Source of the DNA: a virus
Length of the DNA: 37,261 bases
Virus record (IMG/VR): IMGVR_UViG_3300047324_000033
Span: 1 to 37,261 of that record
Reading direction: 5' to 3' (one strand)
Numbering within the stretch: position 1 is the first letter of the stretch; every line of letters begins with the position of its first letter. The notes beneath the pieces were generated by a model. That model was not told the DNA's origin. It saw only the letters and a list, made by a program, of their open reading frames with translations, and made no database searches. Below are positions 30,063 to 37,261 of the stretch, one piece after another. A program made the translations under genes and the position numbers.

Positions 30063-30625
30063 TAAAACCCGCTTGCATTCATGAAAATAGATCTTTTCTT
30101 AGAAACAGGAATAGCATCTAACCTTTGAACAGTTGTGTCTACAGCCATAGCACCATAAGCAGTTCCAAAATTTGAAACTTCTGTAACTTGATTAGTCATT
30201 TTAAGTCTGTGGTAAGTAGATCTTTTTATCTGTTCTGCAAGATACCTTGGACCCCAGACAGGTTTGTTAGTCGGCACTATCCAATATTCTGCAGGCAAAC
30301 CAGGATAAGGTTTTGTCCAAACATCAATATCATCGCCTATGATTTCTCTGTGTTCTGCTATGAAATTAACATATTCTTTAGCATGTTCATAGTCTGATCT
30401 AAATCTTTCGTTGAATTTTTCAGTAGATGCTACTTTCCTAATGGGTTTTAGATAAATATCTTTAGCTTTATCTAAATCTTTACTGGAAAGTTTAGTTTGA
30501 GGTTCAACATCTTCTTTAGGCGCCTGATTCATGCGGTCTAACGTTAAACTTTTAACGTTTTCATCAAATTGTTTGAATTGCTCTTCTGCCTTTACCAATT
30601 CATTATCTACTTTTGCTTTTGCCAT
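30062..30625 (-). CDS. Head-completion or connector protein, 187 aa
   Basis: The N-terminal 90 residues are a charged coil. The C-terminal half is compact (DVWTKPYPGLPAEYWIVPTN, WGPRYLAEQIKRSTYHRLKM). No enzymatic motif is seen. The position between the capsid beta protein and the adaptor suggests a head completion role. Confidence 0.6.
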   Translation of the reverse strand: MAKAKVDNELVKAEEQFKQFDENVKSLTLDRMNQAPKEDVEPQTKLSSKDLDKAKDIYLKPIRKVASTEKFNERFRSDYEHAKEYVNFIAEHREIIGDDIDVWTKPYPGLPAEYWIVPTNKPVWGPRYLAEQIKRSTYHRLKMTNQVTEVSNFGTAYGAMAVDTTVQRLDAIPVSKKRSIFMNASGF

Positions 30626-30631
30626 AGTTAC

Positions 30632-31057
30632 CTACACGGGTGAAATATTAATAAAAGAACCTGGAATATAGGTTCCTTGATTTACCCTACCAGAATTATT
30701 AATAAAACCATTATTGATTTCTCCAACTGCAACAATTTGAGCAGGTGTTGGAGTGTTTACAGACACATAAGGGTTGCCGCCGCTTGAAAAGATCGCTAGT
30801 TCAACTTGGTTGCTTGATGGTAGAGAAATCACATATCCAGTCTTTTGATTCAACTGAAAGCATTTAAATGCTTCAGGGATAATCAGTCTAACCAGCTGTC
30901 CTATAACGTAATTCATATTAATCGTGGTTGTAACAATAGTAGTGACGCCTAATGTGATGTTAGAGATTGTAAATAGACTAGGTTGATAATTTTGAGGTTG
31001 CGGTGTTGGATTGTTAAAAGGTGGAATTGGACCGCCGGGAAGTGGAGGAGAAGCCAT
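30632..31057 (-). CDS. Virion beta-domain protein, 141 aa, homologous to part of the 383-aa protein
   Basis: After a Pro-rich N-terminus, the segment SNITLGVTTIVTT...VIGQLVRLIIPEA..QLN..TGYVIS...VAVGEINNG...GTYIPGSF aligns motif by motif with residues about 210-365 of the gene at 31142-32293. It seems to be a shortened duplicate of that capsid or tail decoration domain. A strong hairpin lies just upstream. Confidence 0.7.
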   Translation of the reverse strand: MASPPLPGGPIPPFNNPTPQPQNYQPSLFTISNITLGVTTIVTTTINMNYVIGQLVRLIIPEAFKCFQLNQKTGYVISLPSSNQVELAIFSSGGNPYVSVNTPTPAQIVAVGEINNGFINNSGRVNQGTYIPGSFINISPV

Positions 31058-31065
31058 TTTTAACC

Positions 31066-31093
31066 TAAAAGGGGGAAGTTTTACCTTCCCCCT
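31066..31093 (-). terminator. Attenuating terminator after the capsid genes
   Basis: A 9-bp GC-rich stem (31070-31078 with 31085-31093, AGGGGGAAG) closes a 6-base loop, followed on the minus strand by four U. The short U run suggests partial termination, which would lower expression of tail genes relative to capsid genes. Confidence 0.7.
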
Positions 31094-31141
31094 AAAATAC
31101 CATCTAATAAGTAATACTTACTAGTTGAAATCAACAACATC

Positions 31142-32293
31142 TTAAGTATTGACGTCGTGTAAATAAGCACGCCAGTAAATCACATCAGCGGAAGTACCGG
31201 AAATGCCTGAGCCAATAATGAAACCTTGGAAGGTTGCATTAATGTAAGCACCTTGGATGGCAGGACCGTTGATGGTGTTAACTGCAGCAGACACACTGCC
31301 TTGATATCCATTATACACTTGAGGAGATGGATAAAGCTGGGAACCAGAAGAGATCTGGAGGCCGCCTGTATTGACATCGCCAACAGGAATAACTTGAGGA
31401 TATTTAAGTCCCGGGAAGCTTGCAAAGGTTTGGTTGCTGTTGTAAGCCGTATAAGCAGAACTGTTAATATTAACCACAAAGTTAGTGCTGTCTGTAACTG
31501 AAATTACATAACCGTATATTGGAGATCCAGGAATTACCACGTTTGGCAATTCATTAAGCTGTGTTGTGCCCCAAGCTGTAGGAATATGAAAACCAACTTC
31601 TTGACCAACAACAACGTTAGACGGTGCTGTAGTTTGAATGGTAGTTGTTGTTCCTAAAGTAATAGCACTAATAACTGCTTGTCCCGGAGCATAAAGCGCA
31701 GGGTAAAGCACTTGCTTAAAGGATGCGTTAGTGTTCAAACCACCGGTTGAAATTGCCGTATAGTTTGATTGGTTGGTATTCCAGTTGATAGTAAACGTAG
31801 TTGTAGACGGAACTGTAACAACTTCGAAAGGAATGCCAGCAATTTGCTGCATGCCTGTCGTAGTTGTTTGATACAAGTTCTGAAATACAACAACATCACC
31901 AACAACTAAACCGTGAGCTGCAGTTGTTGTAACAACAGGAGCTGTTGAGTTTTTTGTGATACCGCCTGAAGCACCTAAAAAGACTGTAGGCCCATACTGC
32001 AAAGCTAAACCTGCTTGGACAGTCGTGAAACCTGTACCAGCTGTTAAGCCTGTGCTTGTCAGGCCTGTGGATCCTGTTGGACCAATAAACTGAGCTCCGG
32101 TGCCAAATGTGCTAAGCACAGCGGCGCCTTGACCCATATCAGTCATCCAAGAAGCACTGGTAACACCGGCACCAGCCACAAGTCTTGTTTGGTTATCAAT
32201 AGCAATATAGTTAGGAATAAAAGGCAATATAACAGCTGTTGCACCGCCTGTAGACGTAACCTTACCGCTAGCCATTCTAGAATATTCAGCCAT
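31142..32293 (-). CDS. Abundant virion beta protein (decoration or tail), FCCH-like domain, 383 aa
   Basis: The chain is Thr/Ser/Gly/Val-rich. It contains a segment like the E1 FCCH-type beta domain found in phage structural proteins (TTAAHGLVVGDVVVFQNLYQ, then the FEVVTVPSTTTFTINW part) and a second related beta domain (ITLGTTTTIQTT...VVVGQEVGFHIP). It lies one base after the capsid gene and before a terminator, so it is probably made in large amounts. It may decorate the capsid. Confidence 0.65.
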   Translation of the reverse strand: MAEYSRMASGKVTSTGGATAVILPFIPNYIAIDNQTRLVAGAGVTSASWMTDMGQGAAVLSTFGTGAQFIGPTGSTGLTSTGLTAGTGFTTVQAGLALQYGPTVFLGASGGITKNSTAPVVTTTAAHGLVVGDVVVFQNLYQTTTTGMQQIAGIPFEVVTVPSTTTFTINWNTNQSNYTAISTGGLNTNASFKQVLYPALYAPGQAVISAITLGTTTTIQTTAPSNVVVGQEVGFHIPTAWGTTQLNELPNVVIPGSPIYGYVISVTDSTNFVVNINSSAYTAYNSNQTFASFPGLKYPQVIPVGDVNTGGLQISSGSQLYPSPQVYNGYQGSVSAAVNTINGPAIQGAYINATFQGFIIGSGISGTSADVIYWRAYLHDVNT

Positions 32294-32294
32294 A

Positions 32295-33263
32295 CTATAC
32301 CCCCAATGCGCTTAAACGAGTTGAAAGCAAATTACGTATAGCTGTGTCTTGCGTAATCGCTTGAGCTTGGGCAAACTTAACTGCCAAAGTAGCGTTTTGA
32401 GCAAGCATACCAGAATAGTAAGGATCTCTATAAATCAAGTTCATAGAGTAACCGTCTTGGTTGATGTGTGTAACTGCTTGTTTGCCGACAACTGTGTTAT
32501 AATACACGTCTTGACCGTTAGCAGATGCACCACGAGCTACAGGAGCTTCAGAGCTTGTCAAAACTCTTATGTTATAAGCAGAACCATACTCAGATGGTAA
32601 AGCTGAAGCATTTGTAGGATAGTTCCATTGGTTCAAGAATCCTTGACCAACAAGACCATCAAAATCAGTTTGCAGCTCTGTAGACGCCAGCATAAAATAA
32701 GCTGAACGTACAGGGCCTGTACCAAAACGGTCCATCCCTTCAATACCGGACATGAACTTATAGGCATTGTTAGTATCTAGCGTAGTAGCAACTAAGCTAA
32801 AATCAGACATGCCTAAATTTGTGGGATTATCCCCGTTAGAACCCGCACCGGCCATGATCTGGCTAGCGGCAGAAACGATGTAATCTCTTAAAATCAAATC
32901 CTCAGCTTGACGCATTGCAACGGCAAGTCTTTCAGAAACCCAAGCTAATACGCCTTCTTGGTCTTGTAAAATGACCTGCTCGTTAATAATAACGCCTGTA
33001 CCAAAAAACGCCATCTGAGCGTCTATGATATCTCTTTGAGGCACTTGTGCTGGGGGATCAATCCCCGAGTTACCCAACTGAATAGTGGGCGGTTGTAATG
33101 CGCGCGGGCGCATAAATCTGCAAGTAGTACCGCCGTTTGCAGGCATCGATACTTTGTCGCAGATTGTAATGTAATTCATCGTGGGAGTTGGCACGTAGAG
33201 CATTGCAGGCGCTAAAGACTGCAAAATCATAGGGCCAAGATTCCCGGTTGTCGTAATCGACAT
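32295..33263 (-). CDS. Major capsid protein, N4-gp56-like, 322 aa
   Basis: The order N-arm, then MLYVPTPTMNYITICDKVSM, PANGGTTCRFMRPRALQP, DPPAQVPQRDIIDAQMAF and FGTGVIINEQVILQDQEGVL, then a long helix (VAMRQAEDLILRDYIVSAAS), follows the N4-gp56 family of HK97-fold capsid proteins. The place after the scaffold and before the connector genes fits, as do the length, promoter and strong AGGTGA ribosome site. It is presumably the most abundant virion protein. Confidence 0.8.
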   Translation of the reverse strand: MSITTTGNLGPMILQSLAPAMLYVPTPTMNYITICDKVSMPANGGTTCRFMRPRALQPPTIQLGNSGIDPPAQVPQRDIIDAQMAFFGTGVIINEQVILQDQEGVLAWVSERLAVAMRQAEDLILRDYIVSAASQIMAGAGSNGDNPTNLGMSDFSLVATTLDTNNAYKFMSGIEGMDRFGTGPVRSAYFMLASTELQTDFDGLVGQGFLNQWNYPTNASALPSEYGSAYNIRVLTSSEAPVARGASANGQDVYYNTVVGKQAVTHINQDGYSMNLIYRDPYYSGMLAQNATLAVKFAQAQAITQDTAIRNLLSTRLSALGV

Positions 33264-33613
33264 AGGAAATCACCTACAAAGTGTGATTTACGTGATATGA
33301 TGATCAGTACACGAGCTTAATTTACGTTGTTCTCGATCATATCTTGAGTGGATTTTGATTAAGAAAAGTATTGTATGCTTTCAAACGAAAAACTTTAGTT
33401 TTTACCTTCAAGTTTTTTATCAAAACTCATCATGCAAATTCCAGGAAACCGGAACAGGTTCTAATTTATCAACAAACCTTATCTTAAGTTTGTTTCCATT
33501 TTTTAAGAGGTTTTTTGCATTTTATGCATTCAACACAATTCACACATAATCCTATGAAAGATGCGAACCTTCCTAACGCGATTTGGCATTTAACTCTTGC
33601 CTTGAGAACTTCA
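33264..33613 (-). other. Long untranslated leader of the capsid operon
   Basis: About 340 bases lie between the promoter at 33614-33642 and the capsid start. No frame in this stretch has both a proper start and good composition. The leader is AT-rich. Only very short frames with Cys clusters (CVNCVECIKC around 33505-33560) appear, without a usable start codon. Confidence 0.5.
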
Positions 33614-33642
33614 ATATAAAAATTTAATTAATTTTGAGTCAA
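33614..33642 (-). promoter_or_regulatory. Promoter for the major capsid operon
   Basis: TTGACT (33642-33637), a 17-base spacer and TTATAT (33619-33614) read on the minus strand. It is the best sigma-70-type match in the late region and faces the capsid gene. Confidence 0.6.
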
Positions 33643-33673
33643 TTTGATTGTTAGATTGTATTAGGTAAGTTTT

Positions 33674-33889
33674 TTAAGGAGAATATCCACAAAAGGGACA
33701 AAAACTTATTTTTATTTTATCAGAATCGCAATGGCAATTACCTTCTATTTTTAAATGTAAATTTCCGATGTCCCAACCATATTCAATGCATTCATAAGTG
33801 TATCGATTTTCAAAAGTACATTTATGCTGAATTGGATCTGCAACTTGCTCGTAATTGCCATTTGGCATCATTTGCATTATCGTTTTCAA
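33674..33889 (-). CDS. Small zinc-ribbon-like protein, 71 aa
   Basis: The start is TTG at 33889, since AAGGA lies 7 bases upstream of it but 19 from the next ATG. The C-terminus has CHCDSDKIKISFCPFCGY, a CxC...CxxC pattern fit for zinc. It lies between scaffold and capsid genes, bounded by a terminator upstream and the capsid promoter downstream. The function is unknown. Confidence 0.6.
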   Translation of the reverse strand: MKTIMQMMPNGNYEQVADPIQHKCTFENRYTYECIEYGWDIGNLHLKIEGNCHCDSDKIKISFCPFCGYSP

Positions 33890-33965
33890 TTTGGTTTCCT
33901 TGTGATATCTGTATGGTTTTCTTATTACATGATTTTTTAATTACATCTTATCCTTATACATAAGG

Positions 33966-34038
33966 ACAAAAACCGCCTTTTCTATCCTTGTAAAACAGGA
34001 AAGGCAGTTTTAAATACTACTAATTTTGTTAGTAGTAT
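33966..34038 (-). terminator. Terminator with preceding hairpin after the scaffold gene
   Basis: On the minus strand a 9-bp hairpin (34014-34022 with 34030-34038) directly follows the scaffold stop. Then comes an 11-bp stem (34000-34010 with 33970-33980, one G-U) and a U run. A further inverted repeat TCCTTA/TAAGGA sits at 33951-33966. It would separate scaffold from capsid expression. Confidence 0.75.
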
Positions 34039-34701
34039 CTACAGTCTTAGCTTACTTTTGAGCTCTTGCATTTTTGCGTAGGCGTTTTTTTGTCCAACAG
34101 GTGAGAAATCTCCTGCGGCAGCATATGGGGCAGCAGCTATACCGGAAGGTTGGTAATAAGGAGATTTTCGATTAGCATCTATCTTATCTTGGATAGTTTG
34201 TTGTTTAACCTCTGGTTTATCTAAGCCTAAAGCTTTAATGTTTTTGTACACCAATTTTTGTCTTTCAAACCCTTGAGGCATCTCTAAGATGGTCTCTGCA
34301 AGCTCAGGATCTTTTAACATAAGCTTTTCAGCATGCTGCATGAGCACATCCTCAAAGTCAGGGTTATTTCTTAACCAATTGGCCTTACGTTCTTCTGCAA
34401 TAGCTTGACGAACTGCTTGCTGCACTTCTGATTGAGTTTGTTGTTTAGTTTTTTCACCAAACTTAGCAAGCTTCTTGTTAAGTTTTTTTACATCCACATA
34501 AGGTTCGTCAGTATCTTCTTCCTCTTCTTCGTACTGTTGTTCCCTTTGAGATTCTTGCACTTTTCTTTCTAGCTCTAAACGAGCTTGTCTTTCAGCTTCT
34601 AGCTGCCTTTGGTATTTAGCTTCCAGCGCACGGAAGTTTAATTCTTTGTCGCTTGGTTTGTGATCGGTTTGTACTTGATTTTGATCTAGGGGAGCTGCCA
34701 T
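34039..34701 (-). CDS. Scaffolding protein, 220 aa
   Basis: Scaffold proteins guide capsid assembly and are lost from the virion. The chain is a charged helical protein with a Glu-rich coil (residues 25-70), a QTQSEVQQAVRQAIAEERKA helix, and a basic C-terminal helix (YAKMQELKSKLRL) of the kind that binds capsid protein. Its position just before the capsid protein in the late order fits. ATG has AAAGGA upstream. The call is by composition and context. Confidence 0.72.
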   Translation of the reverse strand: MAAPLDQNQVQTDHKPSDKELNFRALEAKYQRQLEAERQARLELERKVQESQREQQYEEEEEDTDEPYVDVKKLNKKLAKFGEKTKQQTQSEVQQAVRQAIAEERKANWLRNNPDFEDVLMQHAEKLMLKDPELAETILEMPQGFERQKLVYKNIKALGLDKPEVKQQTIQDKIDANRKSPYYQPSGIAAAPYAAAGDFSPVGQKNAYAKMQELKSKLRL

Positions 34702-34726
34702 ATTTATCCTTTCCCTTAACGTAGGG

Positions 34727-34756
34727 TTGACGGTTGGAATTAACCGTAATTTAATA
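34727..34756 (+). promoter_or_regulatory. Promoter and palindrome in the divergent gap before 34793
   Basis: TTGACG (34727-34732) is followed after 18 bases by TTAATA (34751-34756). Between them an inverted repeat ACGGTT/AACCGT (34730-34735 with 34742-34747) overlaps the -35. It drives the plus-strand island and may be an operator shared with the scaffold promoter on the other strand. Confidence 0.5.
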
Positions 34757-34792
34757 ATAATTAGCGATTAAAGACAATATAGATAAAGCATA

Positions 34793-35062
34793 ATGAATTT
34801 GAAAGATGATATTTATGGAGAAATGGAAGTTTATTTAGAAGCTTATAACTACTGCGAATTCCTTTATGAAAAAGGTTTAATCGATCTAAGCCTAAAAAAT
34901 GAGTTGAAAGATAGAATTAAGCAAAAAGAGAAAAAAAAGCATATATTTGTAACGAAGCCTTTTAAAACTTGCGACGCGATAGGAGAAACTTTATACGATT
35001 TTATGAAAGTCTTGAGAGAAAGAGGAATAATAGCTGAAATAAATGCCAGGAAAGTCCAATGA
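34793..35062 (+). CDS. Small helical unknown protein, 89 aa
   Basis: A helical basic protein (EMEVYLEAYNYCEFLYEKGL, then KDRIKQKEKKKHIFVTK). ATG at 34793 has no clear ribosome site, which suggests leaderless or weak translation. It is first of three coupled plus genes that interrupt the late minus-strand block. No family is recognised. Confidence 0.6.
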   Translation: MNLKDDIYGEMEVYLEAYNYCEFLYEKGLIDLSLKNELKDRIKQKEKKKHIFVTKPFKTCDAIGETLYDFMKVLRERGIIAEINARKVQ

Positions 35063-35541
35063 AGCTGGACATATTAGACACATACGATAGATACAAGCAT
35101 TTCACTAAACAAGGATTTGATATAGCCGAATGTTGTCAAAATTTAATAGATCAAAGGCCTTTTGGTGAGCATCCTTTCTATATTTTTGCACATGCAAGGA
35201 CTGATGATGATGGAGTGACTAAAAGGTTGATATGGCAGCCTAGACTCACTAAACCTAAAGCACAGACAAATAGTATGCTTTTTAAGGCTTACCCCGGAAC
35301 TGATCACATCAAAGTAATTTGGATGATACCGGCAAGAGAGCTTTGGGAGTCTTTCCAACAAAACAAGTTAACAGAAAACAAAACAGTGTTGGAAAGCATT
35401 GATAACTTTTTACATCACAGAAAAAAACTAGAAGCCAAAGAAGATGATGACTTAAGCGATGACAAAATAGATACCATCTATAGAAACATAAGCATATCAA
35501 CTACAGCAAAAAAGAAATTATTTAAATTGGAAACATTGTGA
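35059..35541 (+). CDS. Unknown phage protein, 160 aa
   Basis: ATGA overlap and an AGGAAAG site support the start. The central HPFYIFAHARTDDDGVTKRL, then IWQPRLTKPKAQTNSMLFKA and HIKVIWMIPARELWESF, look like a conserved phage family with an alpha/beta core. A charged tail follows. No function can be named. It is coupled to the next gene. Confidence 0.7.
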   Translation: MKLDILDTYDRYKHFTKQGFDIAECCQNLIDQRPFGEHPFYIFAHARTDDDGVTKRLIWQPRLTKPKAQTNSMLFKAYPGTDHIKVIWMIPARELWESFQQNKLTENKTVLESIDNFLHHRKKLEAKEDDDLSDDKIDTIYRNISISTTAKKKLFKLETL

Positions 35542-35738
35542 AACAAAGATGGATTAGATTATTTAACATATATGGTAGAGATGATTTAGAAGAAAAGCTA
35601 AACAAGTTTCTCGCTCAATATCCCGATAGTGAAATTAGAGTTTGGAATGACAAAAGTCAATTCTGGTGTGCCTCTGTAATCTATTCTTACCCAGAAAGCT
35701 TTACAAATTTCAAGCCAGAGATCGCGGAGGAGTCTTAA
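35538..35738 (+). CDS. Small unknown protein, 66 aa
   Basis: The start is GTG at 35538 overlapping the previous stop (GTGA). The chain (MKQRWIRLFNIYGRDDLEEK, then EIRVWNDKSQFWCASVIYSY) looks like a small alpha/beta domain. Its 3' end overlaps the convergent 66-aa minus gene by 29 bases. Confidence 0.6.
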   Translation: MKQRWIRLFNIYGRDDLEEKLNKFLAQYPDSEIRVWNDKSQFWCASVIYSYPESFTNFKPEIAEES

Positions 35739-35910
35739 GCTTTTTGGGAGTGATTTCTTGCATTCCCATCCCATCACGCATCCGACCTAATTTGGCTTTA
35801 ATGCCGGTGCCGTAATAGTCTCCCATGCCCATAGATGAATGGTTAACATGCCAATCACCTGATGTGTTTTTAGAAGGTTTTGTATGGGCAGGGATGTTAG
35901 CCTTTTTCAT
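35710..35910 (-). CDS. Small conserved phage protein, 66 aa
   Basis: I start at ATG 35910 with GGAAG close upstream. The longer frame in this phase adds residues unlike the family. The core SGDWHVNHSSMGMGDYYGTG, then IKAKLGRMRDGMGM, has the look of a small conserved protein found near capsid genes in many tailed phages, without known role. It overlaps the previous gene by 14 bases. Confidence 0.7.
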   Translation of the reverse strand: MKKANIPAHTKPSKNTSGDWHVNHSSMGMGDYYGTGIKAKLGRMRDGMGMQEITPKKLKTPPRSLA

Positions 35911-36157
35911 CGACTTCCATGGCTTTGACTTTACCCATTGGCATAGTAGGCACTGTTTCTTTAGGGTTGCCCTTGTGACCAACAGGTTGTTTATGGCCAA
36001 CACCGTAATGCGTGCCGGCATTAACATAACAAGATGATCTTTGATCATATTGAGGACAACGAAAATCCCAAATAGATTCTGGTTTGCCATCTATTGGTTT
36101 ATCTTTAGGTCTTTGATTTTTGATGGCAATAGGATCGTTAAAACCTGATTTGGGCAT
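35897..36157 (-). CDS. Small conserved phage protein, 86 aa
   Basis: The chain has ESIWDFRCPQYDQRSSCYVN, then AGTHYGVGHKQPVGHKG, a pattern (WDFR.P.YD.R.SC...G..YGVG..QPVG) common in small phage structural-region proteins. Gly/Pro/Lys-rich and probably extended. AGGT lies upstream of the ATG. A competing longer frame over the same bases is rejected. Confidence 0.75.
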   Translation of the reverse strand: MPKSGFNDPIAIKNQRPKDKPIDGKPESIWDFRCPQYDQRSSCYVNAGTHYGVGHKQPVGHKGNPKETVPTMPMGKVKAMEVDEKG

Positions 36158-36183
36158 ATTGTACCTATAATAACATTGGCTTT

Positions 36184-36444
36184 TTAGTTTCTCATGCCGT
36201 CTTTACGAGCATGTGATTTAACTTTAGCTTTGCCCATTTCTTGCTGACGACGGATCATCATCGAGGTGTCTTCATAAGACATCAAAGATCCTGCACCTTC
36301 AGCAGACGATTCATTTTTAACTTTATGCGGGCCGTCAGGAAATACAGTGTCTTTGCCTTTTGGACCTGCCCAAAAAGAATGGTCGTCAATTCTTTGACCA
36401 CCGGACTTGAAACTGCCTCTTGAGCTGTCGTCGTGTTGTTTCAT
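36184..36444 (-). CDS. Small conserved phage protein, 86 aa
   Basis: DDHSFWAGPKGKDTVFPDGP, NESSAEGAGSLMSYEDTSMM and ending GMRN form a recognisable family pattern (DHSFWAG...FPDG.HK...SSAEGAG...YEDT). It is often seen next to portal and scaffold genes. The role is unknown. Its promoter is at 36473-36501, and AGAGG precedes the ATG. Confidence 0.75.
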   Translation of the reverse strand: MKQHDDSSRGSFKSGGQRIDDHSFWAGPKGKDTVFPDGPHKVKNESSAEGAGSLMSYEDTSMMIRRQQEMGKAKVKSHARKDGMRN

Positions 36445-36472
36445 AAAAACCTCTAAGTGTAACTTTTTATGT

Positions 36473-36501
36473 ATAATAATCTTTTATATATGATTTGGCA
36501 A
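36473..36501 (-). promoter_or_regulatory. Promoter for the small conserved gene block
   Basis: On the minus strand TTGCCA (36501-36496), a 17-base spacer and TATTAT (36478-36473) lie about 30 bases before the ATG at 36444. This would allow the three small genes to 35710 to be expressed apart from the upstream block. Confidence 0.6.
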
Positions 36502-36583
36502 TAAAAGAAAAAGGAGGATTCACAACAGGGATTACATGCTTAAGAGTCTTGGTGTTGATAATAAATTTGGATTGAATGTTTGC

Positions 36584-36955
36584 TTAAACGTTTTTTTTAC
36601 CTTCAGGGTATTGTTCCAAAACATCTTCTTTTGATACCCAAATTCTTTGCATTGGCATGCACTGAATCATACGGTCTTTGATAAACAACTTTCTGATTTT
36701 TCTGTATAATTGTCTTAAACCTCTTTTGCCGTAAACAATAGGATGTTTGATGCGGAACATAGCCCTGGACCATTTAGTGCCGCCAATCAAATGCCAAGGA
36801 TCTAGAATCCTAACGCCTTGAGCAAATTTCACACCGATGGTGGCATTTTGAGCTTCTGGTTTGTAAGGATTTGACACATTAGGAGGGCGATAAACATAAA
36901 TGCCAGTAATGTTTCCTTTATCCAATACTAATCTTGAGCCAGATTCTTCATTCAT
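36584..36955 (-). CDS. Unknown virion-region protein, 123 aa
   Basis: The chain is basic with a beta N-terminus (LVLDKGNITGIYVYRPPNVS), a central WHLIGGTKWSRAMFRIKHP and a Lys/Arg-rich helix. No family is recognised. It overlaps the gene at 36948 by 8 bases and is separated from the next gene by a promoter gap. Confidence 0.65.
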   Translation of the reverse strand: MNEESGSRLVLDKGNITGIYVYRPPNVSNPYKPEAQNATIGVKFAQGVRILDPWHLIGGTKWSRAMFRIKHPIVYGKRGLRQLYRKIRKLFIKDRMIQCMPMQRIWVSKEDVLEQYPEGKKNV

Positions 36956-37196
36956 TTTTTAACCATTTGCCCCATCGATTTAAATATACAATTGTTTCAT
37001 ATGTTTGATCAAGTCCTAGTTCTTTGCATTTGTCTGCGTCTTTAATGATTGCTTCATGTTCTTTTCTGCCATTTACATTGATGTATTGAACAGGGATTTG
37101 TTCAGGCAATAGATGTTCGCCATTTTCCAATGATATTGGTTCTTTATTAATTTTAATTTCCAATATTTTCTTTTTATTCATTTGTTTTTTCTTCAT
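36948..37196 (-). CDS. Small unknown protein, 82 aa, crossing the repeat
   Basis: The start (ATG at 37196, or a second Met at 37181) lies inside the terminal repeat, so the same bases also occur at 1-62. The basic N-terminus and a beta-helix body (ILEIKINKEPISLENGEHLL) are visible. No family is recognised. On the circle it follows array A and is read with the gene at 36584. Confidence 0.65.
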   Translation of the reverse strand: MKKKQMNKKKILEIKINKEPISLENGEHLLPEQIPVQYINVNGRKEHEAIIKDADKCKELGLDQTYETIVYLNRWGKWLKNE

Positions 37197-37261
37197 CGCT
37201 TAACATGTCGTAAATAGCTTGTTTAATTTAATCCTTACCTTGCCTCTGCGTGCCGCGGAAT
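37135..37261. repeat. Terminal direct repeat (right copy)
   Basis: Exact copy of bases 1-127. See the left copy. It should be counted once when the circle is closed. Confidence 0.95.

Noticed and set aside
33505-33560. Cys-rich mini zinc-finger frame in the capsid leader
   Set aside because: The CVNCVECIKC stretch has no ATG, GTG or TTG at a sensible position and no ribosome site. Likely chance.
35911-36090. N-terminal extension of the 66-aa gene (start at 36090)
   Set aside because: These residues overlap the conserved 86-aa gene in another frame and do not resemble the small family. ATG at 35910 has a ribosome site.
36531-36640. Plus-strand 32-aa frame starting MLKSLGVDNKF
   Set aside because: Its second half runs through the end of the minus gene at 36584 and is an antisense shadow. 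Only a weak ribosome site supports it.
1-37261. tRNA, rRNA, integrase, transposase or insertion sequence
   Set aside because: I looked for cloverleaf arms with the GTTCRA core, for recombinase motifs and for terminal inverted repeats with transposase frames, and saw none.

Overview
The window is a complete, circularised genome of a tailed double-stranded DNA phage. The first 127 bases are repeated exactly as the last 127 (37135-37261), so the unit is a 37,134-base circle cut at an arbitrary point. The DNA is AT-rich. The genes are short, closely packed and often joined by ATGA or TAATG overlaps. Portal, terminase, capsid, scaffold, adaptor, tail and ejection-type proteins are present. No DNA polymerase, RNA polymerase, integrase, tRNA or recognisable endolysin was found. 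The host cannot be named from the sequence. The Shine-Dalgarno sites and a lipobox protein point to a bacterium with a lipoprotein-processing envelope.

Most of the late genes are on the minus strand. Reading in the transcribed direction, the first late block is the small terminase (6710-6198), large terminase (5236-3956), a small membrane protein, the portal (3660-1528) and two unknown genes (1111-244). Across the circle junction come five small conserved genes (37196-35710), then the scaffold (34701-34039), major capsid protein (33263-32295), a capsid or tail beta-domain protein (32293-31142), head-tail connector and tail genes (31057-25161), three ejection-type proteins (25104-21001), and a fibre cluster with very small genes that includes a lipoprotein (20336-17245).

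Replication and early functions lie around a divergent control region at 11432-11524. To its left on the minus strand are a Cro/YdaS-like regulator, an unknown gene, a winged-helix replication initiator, a TOPRIM primase-helicase, a GroES-like co-chaperonin and a RusA-like resolvase (11431-7965). To its right on the plus strand (11525-17130) are small unknown genes, a PD-(D/E)XK nuclease, an ssDNA-binding protein, a calcineurin-like phosphoesterase and an SPFH/Band 7 membrane protein. A strong terminator follows. Further plus-strand islands sit inside the late region at 5272-6252 (with a T-antigen-like J-domain protein), 6895-8002, 20727-20900 and 34793-35738.

The most unusual feature is a set of noncoding arrays with strict 5-base periodicity and consensus YNNGG on the transcribed strand. 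They lie at 96-235, 1146-1339, 1421-1480 and 20460-20704. Only the paired bases recur, with three free bases between them, and the register is held for up to about 200 bases. These are not ordinary tandem repeats, CRISPRs or coding sequence. They sit in leaders and intercistronic gaps and may be binding tracks for a multimeric RNA- or DNA-binding protein, or two-tetrad G-quadruplex tracts. Other points of interest are a possible antisense RNA over the replication initiator start, overlapping divergent promoters beside the large array, the phage-encoded co-chaperone genes, and the SPFH protein.
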